This document shows, piece by piece, positions 60,232 to 64,000 of a stretch of 64,000 nucleotides of DNA (within the stretch, counting starts at the first letter, position 1; every line of letters starts with the position of its first letter). Source of the stretch: Deltaproteobacteria bacterium (GTDB taxonomy: Bacteria > Myxococcota_A > UBA9160 > SMWR01); NCBI GenBank assembly GCA_019310965.1, contig JAFDDG010000010.1:1-64000 (forward strand), given 5' to 3'. The notes under the pieces were generated by a model. The model was not told the DNA's origin. It saw only the letters and a list, made by a program, of their open reading frames with translations, and did no database searches. The position numbers and the translations under genes were made by a program.

Positions 60232-61518
60232 ATGTCCAGCAGCCGTGTGGCCGTCGTCCGGACCGCACCGCGCAGTGTCTTCGAGGACACTCATCGCCTG
60301 ATGAACCTGGCCCGCTACCAGGACGTCCTGGCCAAGGACGTCGATACGGCCCTCAAGATCAACATCTCCTGGCACTTCTTCTTCCCCGCGAGCAGCACCA
60401 CGCCGTGGCAGCTCGAGGGCGTGATCCGGGCCATGCAGCGGGACGGCTATCGCAAGGAGCTGCTCCACGCCTGCCACAACCGCACGGTGGTGATCGACGC
60501 CCATCTCGGCGAGAAAGAGAACAAGCATCTCGAGGTCGTCGAGCGCCATGGGCTGCGCAACGTCCATCTCTACGAAGGCGAAGAGTGGCTGCACGTGCGG
60601 GATGCCGTCGGCGCTCTGGCCGACGAGTTCCTGGTGCTGAACGATGTCTACCCGCAGGGTTTCTCCATCCCGAAGCGTTTCATCGGTGAGAACATCCTGC
60701 ACCTGCCCACGGTGAAGACCCACGTCTTCACCACGACCACGGGCGCGATGAAGAACGCCTTCGGCGGGTTGCTCAACGAGCACCGCCACTGGACGCATCC
60801 CGTGATCCACGAGACGCTGGTGGATCTCTTGATGATCCAGAAGAAGATTCATCCCGGAGTCTTCGCGGTGATGGATGGAACCTTTGCCGGCGACGGGCCG
60901 GGGCCGCGCTGCATGGTGCCGTCCGTCCGGAACGTACTTCTGGCCTCGGACGATCAGGTGGCCATCGATGCGATTGCGGCGCAGCTGATGGGCTTCGACC
61001 CGATGTCGATTCCCTTCATTCGCAAGGCGCACGAGCTGGGTCTCGGCTGTGGTGACGTGAGGGAGATCGAGATCGTCGGCGACGAGGATGCGGCGGCCGA
61101 GCGTTGGAACTTTACGGGTCCCTTCCGCGAGATGACCTTCGCCTCACGCATGCAGCACATGATCTACTGGGGACCGCTCAAGAAGCCGATCGAGTGGTCG
61201 CTGAAGACGGTATTGGCGCCCTGGGCGTATCTGGCGAGCGTCGCCTACCACGACAGCTTCTGGTACCCGTTCAAGGCCAAGGCCAGAGTGGCGAAGGTGA
61301 TGGCCAGCGACTGGGGCAAGCTCTTCGCCAACTGGGAGCGGTTGACGCCGGACGAGCGCGGCTTCGAGGACGTCGGCGACGAGCCCGCACAGCTCCAGCG
61401 CAGCGGCTTCAAGGTCTTTCTCGAGTCGCTGCGGCTGCTCTGGACCTGCCTGCTCGAATCGCCGGAGGTGACGGCTCGGCGCCGCACGCGGAAACTCGGA
61501 GCCGGCAGCCCCCGTTAG
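60232..61518 (+). CDS. DUF362-domain protein
   Basis: A 428-residue protein. Family features include the N-terminal VAVVRTAPRSV, then NISWHFFFPASSTTPWQLEGVI, LPTVKTHVFTTTTGAMKNAFGG, and VMDGTFAGDGPGPR. DUF362 proteins often carry ferredoxin-type Cys clusters; none is seen here. The function is unknown, though they are linked to redox or cofactor metabolism. The start at 60232 has CGGAGGTCC directly upstream. The C-terminal 100 residues are basic and rich in aromatic residues, with one possible amphipathic membrane segment. Confidence 0.85.
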   Translation: MSSSRVAVVRTAPRSVFEDTHRLMNLARYQDVLAKDVDTALKINISWHFFFPASSTTPWQLEGVIRAMQRDGYRKELLHACHNRTVVIDAHLGEKENKHLEVVERHGLRNVHLYEGEEWLHVRDAVGALADEFLVLNDVYPQGFSIPKRFIGENILHLPTVKTHVFTTTTGAMKNAFGGLLNEHRHWTHPVIHETLVDLLMIQKKIHPGVFAVMDGTFAGDGPGPRCMVPSVRNVLLASDDQVAIDAIAAQLMGFDPMSIPFIRKAHELGLGCGDVREIEIVGDEDAAAERWNFTGPFREMTFASRMQHMIYWGPLKKPIEWSLKTVLAPWAYLASVAYHDSFWYPFKAKARVAKVMASDWGKLFANWERLTPDERGFEDVGDEPAQLQRSGFKVFLESLRLLWTCLLESPEVTARRRTRKLGAGSPR

Positions 61519-61644
61519 TCCCGATGCGACATCAGATTCAGGTCGATCAGGGGGCCTCTTTTCCGGCCGCCCCTGAGTCGAACCTGGTGGCACCCAACCC
61601 GACTGAGCCCGCTGACAGCTCGCTGGAAACAGTGATATACGTCG

Positions 61645-61663
61645 CTCCTCGAGTCTCGAGGAG
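61645..61663. promoter_or_regulatory. Inverted repeat covering the ribosome binding site of the next gene
   Basis: CTCCTCGAG-T-CTCGAGGAG is a perfect 9-bp dyad directly before the TTG start at 61670. Its right arm contains the first bases of the GAGGAGGAG Shine-Dalgarno stretch (about 61658-61666). A folded leader would hide part of the ribosome binding site. A DNA operator is an equal possibility. The loop is only 1 nt as drawn, so RNA folding would need to open some bases. Confidence 0.45.
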
Positions 61664-61669
61664 GAGCCG

Positions 61670-63049
61670 TTGTCCGGTCTGACGAATACGCTCGCCAAGC
61701 GCCGGTGGGCCTTGTCGCTCTGGCTCTTGATCCTGTGCATCACCGCTGTCTCCTTCGTATTTGGCCTCGGCGGCGACATGTTCCACGGTCATCTGGACCA
61801 GGGCCAGAGCTTGATGGCCGGCGTGGCCCCTGCGAATCCGGGTTTCCCGATGTGGGGCTATTCCTTTCTGGCCGACCTTTTCGGCGAAACCATCGTCTTC
61901 TTCCAATTGGTGTTCGTAGTTTCGATCACGATTCCTCTGTATCGCACGGCAAGAAAGTTGTTAGGTATACCGTACGAGAGAAAGACTCTGGCTGCCGGTC
62001 TGCTGTTCACCGCCCTGCTCATTCCGTGGTTCTTCCTGACGCTCAGCTATTGGAACAACTCGGTCTGGTCGCTGTTTTCCGTGGCGGCCTACCTTCTGCT
62101 CGTAAACCGCTTTGCGGAAGAGGACGCCCCGATCGGCGATTGCGCGCTCGTCGGCCTGCTGCTCGGGTTGGCTTACAACTTCAGGACAGAATCCCTGATG
62201 ACGGCGATTCTGCTGACGGGCAGTCTCTTGATATGCTGGCGGTTCCAACAGCGGCGGGTCTCTTACCTCAGGGGTGTGTCGGTCATGGCTGCGACCATGA
62301 TGGTATGCCTCGTCCCTTATCTGGTTTTCACATCGGCCGTTTTCGGAAAACCCAGGCTGACCACGACGAACGGGGGCGGTGTCGCCTATCGCGGGCTGGG
62401 CTACCTGCCTGACAATCCCTGGAATGCGAAGCCCTACGATGTATTTGTTCGGGACAAGATCGCATCTCTCACTGATCAGGGACCGTGGTCACTGGAAGGA
62501 GACGAGATCCTGGGCTCGATGTTCTATCGAGCGGTCTCCGAACACCCCTGGGCGTTCGCAAGGCGCCTGCTTGTGGGATTGAGGATGAATCTCCTGCAGG
62601 GACTGCATCTGCCCCGCATTGACGAGATCCTGTATCCGGATGAACGCGATCGAATGTTCGTCCATCTTCTGCGCGAACGACTCAAGGCAAGGCTTGGCCT
62701 CGACGTGAAGGAATACCAGCTGGAGTCATACGCCGACCATGGGATCAGAGTGGAAGATGTGCATTCCGGCCACTACGCTGCCCTGGCGGCGGAGTTTGCC
62801 GTCCGCGCCCTTTACGGCGCCGAGTGGCTGCTGCTGGTCGCCCTCTCCGCGCTCGCTGTTTTTCGGAATGGCCTTTTTCGCAGGGAGACCCTGTTCTTCC
62901 TCTCCTTCTTCCTTCCCATGTTGTTCGTATCGATGGCGTTCCAGACGATTCCCCGGCACACCGCCTCGCTCCTGCCGATAACCCTCCTCTTCTGCATCGG
63001 CGGTCACGCCGACTTCATCCGCGAGAAGTTCTTCCCCGGTGACGAGTAG
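61670..63049 (+). CDS. Polytopic membrane glycosyltransferase-like protein
   Basis: A 459-residue protein with about ten hydrophobic helices, of the GT-C or dolichyl-mannosyltransferase-like type. An Asp in the first loop (HGHLDQGQSL) and the periplasmic loop TTTNGGGVAYRGLGYLPDN follow the expected layout, but the family could not be fixed. The sequence is visibly less GC-rich than the genes upstream. TTG at 61670 is used as start because GAGGAGGAG is directly upstream. It is probably the first gene of a surface-polysaccharide locus, since a WecG-type glycosyltransferase follows. Confidence 0.62.
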   Translation: MSGLTNTLAKRRWALSLWLLILCITAVSFVFGLGGDMFHGHLDQGQSLMAGVAPANPGFPMWGYSFLADLFGETIVFFQLVFVVSITIPLYRTARKLLGIPYERKTLAAGLLFTALLIPWFFLTLSYWNNSVWSLFSVAAYLLLVNRFAEEDAPIGDCALVGLLLGLAYNFRTESLMTAILLTGSLLICWRFQQRRVSYLRGVSVMAATMMVCLVPYLVFTSAVFGKPRLTTTNGGGVAYRGLGYLPDNPWNAKPYDVFVRDKIASLTDQGPWSLEGDEILGSMFYRAVSEHPWAFARRLLVGLRMNLLQGLHLPRIDEILYPDERDRMFVHLLRERLKARLGLDVKEYQLESYADHGIRVEDVHSGHYAALAAEFAVRALYGAEWLLLVALSALAVFRNGLFRRETLFFLSFFLPMLFVSMAFQTIPRHTASLLPITLLFCIGGHADFIREKFFPGDE

Positions 63050-63262
63050 GGCGAGCTTCTTCCAGGCGGCCTGCCACGGGGACGGAAAGTGACCGTGCAG
63101 GGCGACGCCGTCGCTGCCCCCCCGAAGATCCCCTTCCCCACAGGTGCATCGGGGACGATTCCATCGCTCCTGAGCAGAGAAAGGGTGAAGTCCCCACGAT
63201 CAGGGCGTTTTCCCTTCACGCCGATCTCAGCTCGATGGGATCCCTTGCCGATAAGGGCCGGG

Positions 63263-64000
63263 ATGAATACCGAGCAGCACCCTCGGCGAGACCCGAATTC
63301 TCTCGACAAGACCTCCTCACGTCCGGCGATCGAATCCCGGCGCATTCTCGGAATGCGGGTGGACTGCACGGACTACGACGGGGCGGTGGAGATGATCGCC
63401 AGCCTCGGGAGCGAAGGAGAGGGCCGACACGTCTGCGTGGCTTCCGTCCACATGGTAATGGAGGCCCGGGACGATCCGGACTTTCAACGCATCGTCAACA
63501 GCGCAGAGCTGGTGACCTCCGACGGCGTTCCCCTGGTCTGGTCGCTGCGTTGGCTCGGGCTCGAGAAGGCGAAGCGAGTCTATGGCCCAGCCCTGACGCC
63601 GAGAGTTTGCGCACGAGCCGCGTCCGAGGGGATGCGGGTGGGCTTCTACGGTGGGACTCCCGAGCGCCTGGACGCGCTGGAAAGACGGCTGATCTCGGAC
63701 TTCCCCGCCCTGCAGGTTGCCTTTCGCTTTGCTCCGCCCTTTCGCCCTCTCACGACAGCCGAAGACCGCGAGCTGGTCGAGTCGATCGAAGACTCCGGAG
63801 TTCAGATCCTCTTCGTGGGCCTCGGCTGCCCAAAGCAGGAGAGATGGATGGCGGAGCACCGAGAGAGACTCGCGTGTGTCATGGTCGGCGTTGGCGCGGC
63901 TTTCGATTTCATCGCTGGGGCCAAGCCTCAGGCCCCTTCGTGGATGCAACGGGGCGGCCTCGAATGGCTCTTTCGCCTGGTCACGGAGCCCCGTCGCCTG
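63263..64000 (+). CDS. WecG/TagA/CpsF-family glycosyltransferase (3' end missing)
   Basis: The first 246 residues of a GT26-family glycosyltransferase. Conserved blocks are VCVASVHMVMEARDDPDFQRI, TSDGVPLVWSLRWLG, RVGFYGGTPERLDALE, and VGLGCPKQERWM leading to GAAFDFIAGAKPQAPSWMQRGGLEWLFRL. It transfers a sugar to an undecaprenyl-linked acceptor for surface polysaccharide. The ATG at 63263 adds an unconserved 30-residue N-terminus; ATG 63353 is the alternative. The gene continues beyond the window. Confidence 0.9.
   Translation, partial: MNTEQHPRRDPNSLDKTSSRPAIESRRILGMRVDCTDYDGAVEMIASLGSEGEGRHVCVASVHMVMEARDDPDFQRIVNSAELVTSDGVPLVWSLRWLGLEKAKRVYGPALTPRVCARAASEGMRVGFYGGTPERLDALERRLISDFPALQVAFRFAPPFRPLTTAEDRELVESIEDSGVQILFVGLGCPKQERWMAEHRERLACVMVGVGAAFDFIAGAKPQAPSWMQRGGLEWLFRLVTEPRRL

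Noticed and set aside
63050-63262. Several GGGGACGG-like strings resembling the dispersed repeat
   Set aside because: They do not form paired arms and lack the CTTCTTGCC core of the two real copies.

Overview
The window is GC-rich DNA from a Gram-negative bacterium. It carries a complete retrograde phospholipid transport operon (mlaFEDAC), lipoprotein-type signal peptides, a HpnN-like RND exporter and a periplasmic tail-specific protease. Paired acyl-CoA dehydrogenases, luciferase-like oxidoreductases, CaiB-type CoA-transferases, SMUG1, DUF362 and DUF3179 proteins together suggest an uncultured lineage of the former Deltaproteobacteria (Myxococcota, Desulfobacterota or Binatota-like). That placement is inference from gene content only. 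No rRNA, tRNA, CRISPR array, integrase or transposase gene was seen. Genes are packed, often with 1-8 nt overlaps, and many use GTG starts. Both ends of the window cut through genes.

Layout. 1-3.5 kb: a truncated HExxH/EDGR metallopeptidase gene and a MoxR-like AAA+ ATPase, divergent from an unusual Cro/C1-HTH plus SorC-like regulator. 3.5-9.7 kb: M48 peptidase and YjgN membrane protein, then a leftward operon of nitroreductase, two adjacent acyl-CoA dehydrogenases (probable heteromeric enzyme) and a luciferase-like oxidoreductase. 9.7-13.5 kb: SDR, ZIP transporter, methyltransferase and a GT-C membrane protein. 13.6-25.7 kb is an acyl-CoA district: CoA-transferase with divergent TetR regulator and operator, crotonase, acyl-CoA synthetase, a 102-aa unknown, a second CoA-transferase and an amidohydrolase. 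It ends in the most interesting cluster of the window: VOC protein, hotdog thioesterase, RuBisCO-like protein and a second acyl-CoA synthetase, all in one direction.

25.7-35.2 kb: lipoprotein methyltransferase, alkaline phosphatase translationally coupled to SMUG1 glycosylase, mlaFEDAC, another methyltransferase, a DUF3179 protein and an APH-fold kinase. 35.2-48.6 kb: cobalamin-dependent methionine synthase (metH) and S-adenosylhomocysteine hydrolase (ahcY), which together run the activated methyl cycle. Between them lie HAD, SIMPL, crotonase, sensor-like ATPase, PfkB kinase, Prc protease and a TVP38/DedA-like membrane protein; apaG lies upstream of ahcY. 48.6-61.5 kb: ChaC, luciferase-like oxidoreductase, two glutamine amidotransferases, RND exporter, PurM-like protein, sulfotransferase, epimerase, aminotransferase, gamma-glutamylcyclotransferase, cyclophilin and DUF362 protein. 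61.6-64 kb looks like the start of a surface-polysaccharide locus: a membrane glycosyltransferase-like protein and a WecG/TagA/CpsF glycosyltransferase cut by the window end. Its first gene is visibly less GC-rich than the rest.

Non-coding structure includes two related dispersed inverted-repeat elements (21.6 and 56.1 kb), a separate nested palindromic element at 49.3 kb that holds the stop codons of both flanking convergent genes, tandem hairpins between the MoxR and metallopeptidase genes, and candidate operators upstream of tetR, metH and ahcY.
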